Shown piece after piece: positions 8,956 through 17,003 of a DNA stretch of 64,000 nt (position 1 is the stretch's first letter; the number at the start of each line of letters is the position of its first letter). This stretch comes from FEN-1297 sp964498065 (GTDB lineage: Bacteria > Bacteroidota > Ignavibacteria > Ignavibacteriales > Ignavibacteriaceae): positions 1 to 64,000 of the forward strand of contig CAZCFZ010000003.1 of assembly GCA_964498065.1 (NCBI GenBank). The letters are read 5' to 3'. A program made the translations under genes and the position numbers. The notes under the pieces were generated by a model. The model searched no databases, had not been told where the DNA came from, and saw only the letters and a list, made by a program, of their open reading frames with translations.

Positions 8956-9068
8956 TTAATTATTATTCTAATATTTTAAATCCAACCGTTATATAACAAA
9001 AAGTATTATTTTATTCAAACTTTAATATGATAATTTAAAATTTTCAATAATTTTAAGAAAAAGCTAAC

Positions 9069-9395
9069 CTAATAAAATATTGCCAACCAGATTGTTTTTT
9101 TACCCGGGCTTGTCCATTCGACTCTATGTTTAACATGCGCAGGTATGTTTATAAAATCTCCCGATCTTAAATTTATTTTTTTACTTTCATTTTCAAATAG
9201 AAGCACCGCCTCTCCTTCCAGTAAAATTACCCACTCATTTTTGTCTTGATCATACCAAAATCCCGGTGCTGAATATTGACCTTTTGAAATGATCCTTTCA
9301 ATACGGATATTTTTTTGCACCAATAAATTTTCAATAAATTCTTTGGGAATTTCGGACGGAATATCTTCAAATATATTTTTGGTTTTCATTTTCAT
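9069..9395 (-). CDS. Small cupin-domain protein
   Basis: 108 aa in a single cupin barrel. The first conserved motif is weak (FWYDQDKNEWVILLEGEAVLLFE). The second, LRSGDFINIPAHVKHRVEW, contains the PAHVKHR metal-site motif. Such single-domain cupins bind a metal and may act as isomerases, dioxygenases or small-ligand sensors; sequence alone does not decide. It begins MKMKTKN, with an alternative ATG two codons in. Its upstream region contains the nested inverted repeat at 9556-9605. Confidence 0.8.
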   Translation of the reverse strand: MKMKTKNIFEDIPSEIPKEFIENLLVQKNIRIERIISKGQYSAPGFWYDQDKNEWVILLEGEAVLLFENESKKINLRSGDFINIPAHVKHRVEWTSPGKKTIWLAIFY

Positions 9396-9555
9396 TAAGC
9401 TTCATAATCTTTTTAATTACAAAGTGTAAATTATGATTTTAATCGGCAAGATTATAGAGGTTATCTAAAAGGGATTTAGAATAAATATTAGTTTTTAAGC
9501 TGAAAAATTTTTGAGAATAAAAGTGTTATATCGACATGTAAAATAATATTCAAAC

Positions 9556-9605
9556 CTCTGATGAAACATTCTAATTTCAAGATTTGAAATAAAGTTTCAT
9601 CAGAG
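9556..9605. repeat. Nested inverted repeat (12-bp outer and 7-bp inner arms)
   Basis: CTCTGATGAAAC at 9556-9567 is the exact reverse complement of GTTTCATCAGAG at 9594-9605. Inside it, ATTTCAA (9574-9580) pairs with TTGAAAT (9584-9590) across a 3-base loop. The structure begins 24 bases after the stop codon of the thioredoxin-like gene. There is no clean U tract on either strand, so it may be a weak terminator, an mRNA 3'-end stabiliser or a small repeat element. Confidence 0.7.
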
Positions 9606-9628
9606 TAAAGAGTAAATAAAATAAGGGA

Positions 9629-10087
9629 TTATAACAAAGATTTAATATGTTCTACATAATTTTCCGCACCGCCCGGCTGATAACCTGTTTGTGCAATCGG
9701 TTCACCGTTGCTTTTTAGCAGAATAATCGTTGGAAATCCCTGAACACCAAACTTTTGAGCCATCTGTTGATTATAATATTTTGTTGCAGCTGATTGCTCA
9801 ATGTGTTGCGGAAAGTCAATTTTTACTAAAACTAAATTTTCGTTAGCATATTTTATAAAATCATCTTTAGAGAAAACTTCATTGTCCAATCTTTTACACC
9901 AAATACACCAATCAGAGCCTGTAAAATCAATCAGTATAGGACGATTTTCGTTTTGAGCAACCTGTTCTGCTTTCTCAAGGTTATTATACCATTTTAAAGA
10001 ATTATTTTTAGCATTTACAGAACATCCGTAAATAAACAAAAAAGATGCCGAAATTAAGACAGGCAGAATATTTTTAATGGTTTTCAT
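9629..10087 (-). CDS. Thioredoxin-like lipoprotein
   Basis: 152 aa. Residues 1-22 are a lipoprotein signal with FIYGC, so Cys22 is the predicted lipidation site. A thioredoxin fold follows with WCIWCK (redox cysteines 61 and 64) and the cis-proline block GVQGFPTIILL. It resembles the Thioredoxin_7/DsbD-gamma-like group. The expected place is the periplasm or inner face of the outer membrane, exchanging disulfides with envelope proteins; the partner is unknown. The Shine-Dalgarno site AGGTGA lies 5 bases before the ATG. It is monocistronic or the last gene of a short unit. Confidence 0.87.
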   Translation of the reverse strand: MKTIKNILPVLISASFLFIYGCSVNAKNNSLKWYNNLEKAEQVAQNENRPILIDFTGSDWCIWCKRLDNEVFSKDDFIKYANENLVLVKIDFPQHIEQSAATKYYNQQMAQKFGVQGFPTIILLKSNGEPIAQTGYQPGGAENYVEHIKSLL

Positions 10088-10189
10088 TTTTCACCTATTT
10101 AGTGGGAAAAAATATAGAATTATTTTAATATATGATGTAGACTTTGTTTAATGGTTTCAAATTTCAAAAAAAATTCTAATAAAATCATA

Positions 10190-11311
10190 TTATTTTGAAA
10201 TTTTTGAACTTTTAAATAAATTTCTTCTTTTTATATAAGCTTCACGGGCAATTTTTACATCTTCAAGAAATTTCGGCAATTCCTTTAGTAGTAAAGCTTG
10301 GGGACCATCTACTAAAGCCTTTAACGGTTCCGGGTGAAAATCAACTAGAATCATATTTGCTCCGGAAATAACTCCTTGAGCAGTTGCATGAAAGATATCA
10401 AGAATTCCATCGGGCGATGAATCACGCGAGCCGACTGAATGTGACGGATCAATGCAAACAGGCATCCTCGTTAATCTTTTAATAGCCGGAACTAAACTAA
10501 AATCTACTAAATTTCTATGCGGTTCTGAAAATGAAGTTTTCATTCCCCTCAAACAAAAAACAACTTTTGCATTTCCTTCACTGGCCAAATATTCTGCAGC
10601 ATTTAAGGATTCATTCAATGTAATTCCAAAACCTCTTTTTAAAAGAACCGGATATTTTTTCTGCCTGCCGATAGATTTTAAAAGTTCAAAGTTCTGAGTA
10701 TTGCGGGTGCCGATTTGGAGCATCACTCCCGTTGGATTTCCTGTTTGTTCCAACGCTTCATTTATTTCTTTGATATGGTTTTCATGTGTTACTTCCATTG
10801 CAATAATTTTAATTGAATATTTACCTGCTAATTCAAATACGTAAGGTAAACAATTTTTGCCGTGACCTTGAAAAGAATACGGATTCGTTCTGGGTTTATA
10901 TGCACCCATCCGGGTACATGTTTGTCCATTTTCATTTAATGCTTTCATCATTTGCTCAACATGTACTTTATTGTCCACTGCACATAATCCGGCAAAAATA
11001 TTTAAACTGTCTTGATCAAAACGGACACCATTATAGTCAAAACCTATAGTTCTTTTACTGTCTTTATGCCTGCCCATAATTCTATACTCTTGAGATACCC
11101 TTACAACTCTTTCAACGCCTGGAAGGGATTCTATAGCTTCTTTATTCAAAGCTGCGGTATCTCCAAATAGATAAATTTCAGTTAACCGTTGAAATTTACC
11201 TTCAACAATATGTTTTTGAATTCTAATATTTTCTAATTCATTTAAATATTCCCAGGTCTTTTTGAACTCACTTGAATTTTCATCCACATCAGGTCGCAGG
11301 ATAACTATCAT
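10190..11311 (-). CDS. DAHP synthase-family protein (type I-beta, divergent)
   Basis: 373 aa with an N-terminal ferredoxin-like domain (residues 1-75, MIVILRPDVDENS...) and a TIM barrel, as in AroF/AroG-beta DAHP synthases. YKPRTNPYSFQG (138-149), LQIGTRN, PVLLKRG, DPSH (288-291) and KALVDGPQ (331-338) fit the family, which condenses PEP and erythrose 4-phosphate at the head of the shikimate pathway. Several normally fixed positions differ: GPC is GLC around Cys110, CERG is CLRG near 253-256, and the metal-ligand Glu of EVHP is Asp324. It may be a working variant or have moved to another substrate. No other aromatic-pathway gene is nearby. Confidence 0.82.
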   Translation of the reverse strand: MIVILRPDVDENSSEFKKTWEYLNELENIRIQKHIVEGKFQRLTEIYLFGDTAALNKEAIESLPGVERVVRVSQEYRIMGRHKDSKRTIGFDYNGVRFDQDSLNIFAGLCAVDNKVHVEQMMKALNENGQTCTRMGAYKPRTNPYSFQGHGKNCLPYVFELAGKYSIKIIAMEVTHENHIKEINEALEQTGNPTGVMLQIGTRNTQNFELLKSIGRQKKYPVLLKRGFGITLNESLNAAEYLASEGNAKVVFCLRGMKTSFSEPHRNLVDFSLVPAIKRLTRMPVCIDPSHSVGSRDSSPDGILDIFHATAQGVISGANMILVDFHPEPLKALVDGPQALLLKELPKFLEDVKIAREAYIKRRNLFKSSKISK

Positions 11312-11465
11312 TTTATTTTCCTTAATTTCAATTTATAAATTAAAAATAGAAGTGAAATTTAATAAAAATTTAAGTTTATATAGATATGAAAATAACTTTA
11401 CGGTGAGTAATATCTAAATTAGAAAGAATATTTATACAAAATAAGAATTAAGTTTTTCATTTAAT

Positions 11466-11493
11466 AAAAAGAGCCGCCAAACTTGACGGCTCT
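11466..11493 (-). terminator. Intrinsic terminator after the third cargo gene
   Basis: Read on the minus strand, AGAGCCGUC pairs with GGCGGCUCU (one G-U pair) around a 6-base loop and is followed by five U. It is the same AGAGCCG/CGGCTCT stem used by the other two type IX cargo genes in the window. Confidence 0.85.
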
Positions 11494-11519
11494 AATTTAT
11501 CTTAGTTTCTTTACAATAA

Positions 11520-13388
11520 TTACTTCATCAGAACTAGTTTCTTTGTCTGAATAAAATTACCAGCTTTTAATTGATAGAAATATATTCCGCTGGCTAAATT
11601 GCTTCCGTTAAATGTCACGCTATAATTACCTTCAGGTTTTTCACCGTTGACCAAAGTTGCAACTTCGCTTCCTAGAACATTATAAACCTTCAAAGATACT
11701 CGGCTGGCAACAGGAACGCTGAACTTAATTACAGTAGTAGGATTAAACGGATTCGGGTAATTTTGATACAATTGATAATTTGTAACAGTTGTGCCCGCCG
11801 TATTAATAGAAGTTACATCAACCGGCGATAAAGTAAATGAAGCACTGCTTGTATAATTACCGTTATAGTCTAAAGAAACATTACTTGTTTGGTCTGATGT
11901 ATATCCATATTTATCCGTACCGATACTATAACTTCCAGGAACAAGACCGGCTATAGTATAATTTCCATTTGCGTCGGAAATACCATAAGCTGATATTTGC
12001 TGGTTATTATCTACAGCAAAAACAAAAGCTCCGCAAACCGGATTTCCCGAATTATCACGAATAGTACCGCTAACCATATCAGCTCCGGAATCCGTATCAG
12101 CTGCAACCGTAAAATTAATTCCTGAAACAATCCCCGATGAATTTACAACAACAGAATCGGCATCTTTCCATCTTAAAGTCTGTGTTCCGTCGTATCTAAA
12201 GAATGTGGGTTCATAATTTCTTTCAGGAACTGCCAATAAAATATAACTGCCGGGATACATATGTGTAAACGAATAATTACCTAAAGAATCGGTAACCGCA
12301 GAATATCTCTTATGACCATCATGTCTATCATTTAACCGAATTGCAAAGATTAATGCATTAACTCCCATACTGCTGTCATTCTTTACAACACCGCTTATTC
12401 CGTTATTATAAACAGGCTTATGATTCAGCATAAAATTTATTCCACTAGTATCCGATGAAATTGCGATTCTATCTGCGTCCATGAAGTTACTTTTGTCATT
12501 ATAAAATTGTGGAATATAATTATGATTAAACGGATGTGCAAAAACAACGACCGTATCTCCGGCTCTAACATTAACCGAATAATGTCCTGCGCTGTCTGTT
12601 ACCCCATGATGATATCTCCAGTGATAGGTATTAAATGCCACATTATAAACCTCAATCCATGCTTTTAATGGATTTCCTGCCGTATCTGTAACAGTTCCGG
12701 ATAACATGTGTTGTACCGGCACAATCTTTTTTTGTAAAGTGATGGCAAATGAAAGACTATCCCCCGAATTCAATTGAACTTTTGTTGCATGAAAAATGTT
12801 TCTAACATTATTATAAAATTCCGGGTAATATCCTGATGCATTAGAGTAAATTAAATAAGTACCGGGTAAAAGATTTGCACTAAAATTGCCCATACTATCC
12901 GTTTTTACAAAGGTTAAATCCCACCCGAACACCGGAATAAAAGCGACCTTTGCATTAACAATGGCTGCATTAGTAGAATTATCCATTACGGTACCTGAAA
13001 TGACGCCTTTTACTAGAGATGAGTCTATTGATACAACAGCAGTATCGGAAGGAGTACTTTCACCGGAATCATTTTCTGCCGTAACGTAGTATGAATATGT
13101 TTCACCTCTTTGAACATATTTATCAAACCAGAAATTCATGTGAATATGTGTATACATTTTTACAAAAGTACCTGTATCCGAAATCCCTCCTGTTTTTCTA
13201 TATACATTAAAATAATAGTCCATGTCCCTGTAGATATTTGGCTGCCAATTAAGTTTGACTGACATATATTCATCCCATTTACTCTGCGTTGCAGTCAAAT
13301 TTGTAGGACTAGCCGGCTGAGCTTTTACAAATACCGAAAGGCCGGTTAAAAGAATAAACGTTAAAAATACCTTACCAAGATTTTTCAT
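11520..13388 (-). CDS. Secreted type IX cargo protein with FN3 and regulatory-like repeats
   Basis: 622 aa. The signal peptide covers about residues 1-23 (MKNLGKVFLT... ending VKA). A fibronectin-III-like module follows (PASPTNLTATQSKWDEYMSV... YYVTAENDSGES). Three to four carboxypeptidase-regulatory-like modules come next, starting at GVISGTVMDN, LSGTVTDTAGNP, GISGVVKND and VSGTIRDNSGNP, each with the YxPGxYxL-type turn. Residues 538-622 are the type IX sorting domain (QNYPNPFNPTT, GIYFYQL). It is probably a surface-exposed binding or structural protein; no catalytic residues were recognised. AAAGGAAAA precedes the ATG, and a perfect TATAAT lies about 40 bases upstream of it. Confidence 0.85.
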   Translation of the reverse strand: MKNLGKVFLTFILLTGLSVFVKAQPASPTNLTATQSKWDEYMSVKLNWQPNIYRDMDYYFNVYRKTGGISDTGTFVKMYTHIHMNFWFDKYVQRGETYSYYVTAENDSGESTPSDTAVVSIDSSLVKGVISGTVMDNSTNAAIVNAKVAFIPVFGWDLTFVKTDSMGNFSANLLPGTYLIYSNASGYYPEFYNNVRNIFHATKVQLNSGDSLSFAITLQKKIVPVQHMLSGTVTDTAGNPLKAWIEVYNVAFNTYHWRYHHGVTDSAGHYSVNVRAGDTVVVFAHPFNHNYIPQFYNDKSNFMDADRIAISSDTSGINFMLNHKPVYNNGISGVVKNDSSMGVNALIFAIRLNDRHDGHKRYSAVTDSLGNYSFTHMYPGSYILLAVPERNYEPTFFRYDGTQTLRWKDADSVVVNSSGIVSGINFTVAADTDSGADMVSGTIRDNSGNPVCGAFVFAVDNNQQISAYGISDANGNYTIAGLVPGSYSIGTDKYGYTSDQTSNVSLDYNGNYTSSASFTLSPVDVTSINTAGTTVTNYQLYQNYPNPFNPTTVIKFSVPVASRVSLKVYNVLGSEVATLVNGEKPEGNYSVTFNGSNLASGIYFYQLKAGNFIQTKKLVLMK

Positions 13389-14048
13389 AGTTTTCCTTTC
13401 TTCTTAATTTATTATATCAAAACGTGTTTACCGCATTCATTAAGTGTGGCAATTAGTTGATTACCTAATTTTTCAATTTAAAGATTATATAAAATCATGC
13501 CAAATAAAATAAACGAGCAATTCCTTTATATTTATAACATTATTAAAAAAATACTTTATTTTGTATACCTGGTTATTTCAATGTATTGCCTGGTATAATA
13601 AATAGTCAGGTAAAAATATCCGTTATTAAAGGCAAGATTATTAAAGATCATCTTATTTTATAAAAAATCTAATTTTCATTTTTTAAAATATTTTACAAGA
13701 TAGAATTTTAATCAACACTTATTTAAGATTAGAGCTATTTGGTAAATATTATTCCAAGGATGAAAAGCAGAAATAATGCGAATAATTTTCGCAATTATTA
13801 TTTTTTTTCAATAATTTCATCTATGTAATTTTAGTATTAAAAAATCAATTACTATTACTCAGAACTTATTATAATATTTTATAATTTTTTGTATTTATAT
13901 TAAAATTAACTATCAATCTGTAAATTTTACTATTAATTTATTATGCTAAAAATCATTCACTAAAAAAAAGTGATTTAGGATAATCCTAATAGTTTTCGGT
14001 AATATATAGCCTTTAATTATTATAATTTTAACATTCGGACCTAGTCTG
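13389..14048. other. Very AT-rich intergenic region between divergent genes
   Basis: 660 bases with no coding frame that I trust. It carries the promoter of the leftward cargo gene at its left end and that of the rightward membrane protein at its right end. Long A and T runs and a palindrome at 13975-13989 are the only structures seen. I found no RNA gene. Confidence 0.5.
13975..13989. promoter_or_regulatory. Palindromic operator candidate
   Basis: TTAGGAT and ATCCTAA form a perfect 7-bp inverted repeat with a single central base. It lies about 60 bases before the ATG of the mannosyltransferase-like gene, where a repressor or activator would bind. No matching regulator is in the window. Confidence 0.4.
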
Positions 14049-15362
14049 ATGCAAAAAGTTCAAAAATTCATTTTTATAATATCATCAGCTACTATTTTTA
14101 TTCTTTTTTTACTTTTTGCAATACTTAAAATAAAAATTATTATTACCTATACTATAGTATTTATTGCCACATCTTTAATCTTTATTCTTCTGTTTAGTCT
14201 AATAATAAAATATAATATTCCCACCAAATATATAATCCGGATAATAGGTTTAAGTATAGTATTAAAGATTGCTCTTTTATTTATGCATCCGGTAGGTTCA
14301 GATGATTATTACCGGTATATCTGGGACGGTAAAGTGCAAGCTTATGGAATTAATCCTTATAAGTATGCTCCATCTGATAAAGCATTAATCAACCTGCATA
14401 CATTAGACTTGCCTAGAAAGGTTAATTATCCGGCAATGAAAACAATTTACCCGCCATTAGGAGAGAATTTATTTTACTTAAGTTATTTAATAAGCGGAGA
14501 AAATCTTTTAGGATTAAAGTTATTTTTATTCATTTTCGATATTCTGACAATTTATGGCATTTATTTAATTCTGAGAAAATTGAAACTACCGCAAAAAAAT
14601 ATTTTGATATATATTTTATGCCCGTTGCCCATCTTTCAATTTCTCATAGATGCTCATGTTGACGGTTTCGGATTAACTTTGATAGTTTTCGCAATTTACT
14701 TTTATCTGGATAAAAAAAATATTTTAAGCTATATTTTTCTCGGATTATCGATTTGTATTAAACCTGTAGGCATATTGCTTGTCCCTATTTTTTTTCTAAA
14801 TGTGAATAATCTAACTGAAAAATTAAAAACTATATTCATTCCTCTTTCCATATGCTTTTTACTGTATCTTCCATATATATTTACCGGAGCCCCATTTCAA
14901 TCTCTAATAACTTTTACGGAAAACTGGACTTTTAACGGTATTATCTTTGATATTCTCGATTCATTTATTCATAATAATCAAACCACAAGGATAATTTGCG
15001 GAATTCTCTTAACAGCAGCTTATTTGCAGGTAATATTTAGCAAGAAAAAACTTGTTGATAAAATTTATCTATCAATATTTCTTCTTTTGATATTCTCTCC
15101 GATTGTTCATCCGTGGTATGTCTGCTGGCTTGTAATTCTTTTACCTTTTATTACCAGATGGAGCGGAATACTTTTTGCCGGCTTGATAAGTTTAACTTCA
15201 TTTACAGTTTTGCACTATCAATTACATGGAACATGGCAGGAATATACATGGGTACTTGTCTTGGAATACATACCTGTTTTAAGTCTATTTCTGTACGAAC
15301 TTTTTAATAATTCAACAAAATTTAACAAACCAAAATCAGTTAATTATAAATTACCCTTATAA
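14049..15362 (+). CDS. GT-C family membrane glycosyltransferase (mannosyltransferase-like)
   Basis: 437 aa with roughly ten to eleven hydrophobic helices. After the second to third helix comes SDDYYRYIWDGKVQAYGINPY, then KTIYPPLGENLFYLSY. This acidic-pair motif and the YPP motif are characteristic of GT87/DUF2029-type polyprenol-phosphate-mannose-dependent transferases. These enzymes move a sugar from a lipid-linked donor to a glycan or lipid on the outer side of the inner membrane. The acceptor here is unknown. The gene stands alone, in front of a weak terminator. TATAGCCTTTAA upstream is shared with the cargo gene at 3606. Confidence 0.75.
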   Translation: MQKVQKFIFIISSATIFILFLLFAILKIKIIITYTIVFIATSLIFILLFSLIIKYNIPTKYIIRIIGLSIVLKIALLFMHPVGSDDYYRYIWDGKVQAYGINPYKYAPSDKALINLHTLDLPRKVNYPAMKTIYPPLGENLFYLSYLISGENLLGLKLFLFIFDILTIYGIYLILRKLKLPQKNILIYILCPLPIFQFLIDAHVDGFGLTLIVFAIYFYLDKKNILSYIFLGLSICIKPVGILLVPIFFLNVNNLTEKLKTIFIPLSICFLLYLPYIFTGAPFQSLITFTENWTFNGIIFDILDSFIHNNQTTRIICGILLTAAYLQVIFSKKKLVDKIYLSIFLLLIFSPIVHPWYVCWLVILLPFITRWSGILFAGLISLTSFTVLHYQLHGTWQEYTWVLVLEYIPVLSLFLYELFNNSTKFNKPKSVNYKLPL

Positions 15363-15401
15363 AGTCTTTCGCCGCCATATCTTCAAGGTTTAATTAAAAG
15401 T

Positions 15402-15425
15402 ATCAAAGGTGTTTTGATCTTTTTT
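15402..15425 (+). terminator. Weak intrinsic terminator
   Basis: ATCAAA (15402-15407) pairs with TTTGAT (15413-15418) over a 5-base loop, with TTTTTT at 15420-15425. The stem is AT-rich, so efficiency is doubtful. It sits 40 bases after the stop of the membrane glycosyltransferase. Confidence 0.45.
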
Positions 15426-15565
15426 AAAATCAAAAACTTATTATCGAGGACAATAATTATACACTCAAAATTAATTCAATTAATCGTATTGTGTGATAAT
15501 ATTCACTAAAAGATATCTAAATTATTCTATTTTTCAATAAGAAATTATTTTCAGAAGGAACGGGA

Positions 15566-15721
15566 ATGCTTTGGGTGGTTATTTCTTTGTTGTTTTTATT
15601 GTGGCTTGTAGGAGTTATATTAAAAATATCTTTAGGGGGACTAATACATGTAGTCCTTATTATTGCTGTTATTTTACTGGTTATTAATTTATTACGATCT
15701 ACAAAGCATAACTATTCTTAA
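15566..15721 (+). CDS. Small membrane protein, lmo0937 family
   Basis: 51 aa, two hydrophobic helices joined by a short loop: MLWVVISLLFLLWLVGVI, then SLGGLIHVVLIIAVILLV, then NLLRSTKHNYS. The GG(L/F)IHxLLxIAxxxxxxNL pattern is the hallmark of the short lmo0937/DUF5670-type family, which is common near stress genes; its molecular role is unknown to me. AAGGA lies 6 bases before the ATG. It sits alone between the mannosyltransferase-like gene and the convergent rlpA-like gene. Confidence 0.82.
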   Translation: MLWVVISLLFLLWLVGVILKISLGGLIHVVLIIAVILLVINLLRSTKHNYS

Positions 15722-15774
15722 TTATCAGAAATTATTATAATCTGCAAAATTAAATTTCACTGCTCATTAAACAC

Positions 15775-16224
15775 TTATTTGCCCCACTTTAAGACCTCTA
15801 TTTTTACCTTAGCTGTACCAGGCAAAATCATATCCAAATTTTCTGCTGCCTTTTTGGAAACATCAATAATTCTGTTTTTTGCAAATGGTCCTCTATCATT
15901 AATTCTTAAAACAGCACTCTTTTGATTATTTAAATTTGTTACTCTAACAATTGTACCAAACGGCAAGTCGTTACTTGCAGCAGTTAAAGCATTCATATTA
16001 TAAATCTCACCGCTTGCAGTACGAATACCATTGTATTTTTCTGCATAATAAGATGCCATGCCGTAATATGTTTTTAATGAAGAATTTGAATTTTCATTTT
16101 CCGATTCCTTAATTCTTTCATTCCCTCTTTTGCTATTATCATTATTATTGGTAAATCGGGGTACGCTGCTGCATGCAACAAAATAGAGCGAGAAAATAAT
16201 GATTATGAAAATTTTATAAATCAT
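15775..16224 (-). CDS. rlpA: RlpA-like septal-ring lipoprotein (double-psi beta barrel)
   Basis: 149 aa. The lipoprotein signal ends YFVAC, with the lipidated Cys near residue 18. A low-complexity Asn/Ser/Glu linker (about residues 24-50) leads into the barrel: YYGMASYYAEKYNGIRTASGE, then LPFGTIVRVTN and INDRGPF. These are the conserved RlpA blocks, including the DRGPF loop that carries the catalytic Asp in lytic transglycosylase members. It lacks the SPOR domain found in E. coli RlpA. The expected role is cleavage of denuded peptidoglycan strands at the septum or envelope. Confidence 0.87.
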   Translation of the reverse strand: MIYKIFIIIIFSLYFVACSSVPRFTNNNDNSKRGNERIKESENENSNSSLKTYYGMASYYAEKYNGIRTASGEIYNMNALTAASNDLPFGTIVRVTNLNNQKSAVLRINDRGPFAKNRIIDVSKKAAENLDMILPGTAKVKIEVLKWGK

Positions 16225-16301
16225 AAATTAATTGTACATTATTTAAAGGACATTGCATCACAACAGAATAAAATTACAATAAACGGAGAATAATTTTTAC
16301 A

Positions 16302-17003
16302 TTATATTATAGTTAAGATTGAAGCACATTTTAAAACTGCAGTTTCCGTTCTTAAACGATTCCCGGCTAATTTGTATACGTTATCTTTATTAATAATTTT
16401 AATTTCATCTTCCGATAGTCCGCCCTCCGGACCAAAAATAAATAAATATTTTTTTGAAGGATTTATCAATTCACTTTTAAAAACGGCCTCGGTATTCTGT
16501 TCAAAAATGATTTTTTCTCCCTCGGCGGCAATCAGATCGCTAAAAGAGCTTAATAATGAGATTTGGGGTAAATAGCTCCTTAATGACTGTTTCATTGCAG
16601 AGAGTAAAATTTTATTCCATCTTTCAATTTTATTTGCCTTTGATATTGTCCTAATAGATTCAAATATAATAAAATTAGTTATTCCGAGTTCAGTAGATTT
16701 TTCTAAAGCAAATTCGAATCGTTCCGGATTTTTTAATTTAGGGATGCAAAAGGTTATATTATGAAATTTGTTTTCGTATTCATGAACTTTTTCAATTGCT
16801 AAATCTAAATGATCTTTTAATATATTTTCAATTTTACACTCAAAAATATGTCCTATACCATCGGTAATATGTATTAAATCATTAACAGAATGCCGCATTA
16901 CTTTTGCGATATGACTACACTCTTCCCCTTCAATTTTAATATTGTTTCCATCGCGAAACGAAGGTGGAGTGTAATACAATTCAATGTTAGAAAGATAATC
17001 CAA
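16302..17003 (-). CDS. rsmE: 16S rRNA (uracil(1498)-N3)-methyltransferase
   Basis: About 233 aa. The N-terminal PUA-like part holds GEECSHIAKVMRH. The C-terminal SPOUT fold holds KSTELGI, then FGPEGGLSEDE, and the knot block LAGNRLRTETAVLKCAS, all diagnostic of RsmE. It methylates U1498 in 16S rRNA using AdoMet. No ATG is available at the 5' end: the longest frame starts with TTG at 17003 and overlaps the Omp85-like gene by 17 bases, while another TTG at 16979 lies just after that gene's stop. Neither has a clear ribosome site, so the start is uncertain. Translational coupling to the upstream gene is likely. Confidence 0.9.
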   Translation of the reverse strand: MDYLSNIELYYTPPSFRDGNNIKIEGEECSHIAKVMRHSVNDLIHITDGIGHIFECKIENILKDHLDLAIEKVHEYENKFHNITFCIPKLKNPERFEFALEKSTELGITNFIIFESIRTISKANKIERWNKILLSAMKQSLRSYLPQISLLSSFSDLIAAEGEKIIFEQNTEAVFKSELINPSKKYLFIFGPEGGLSEDEIKIINKDNVYKLAGNRLRTETAVLKCASILTII

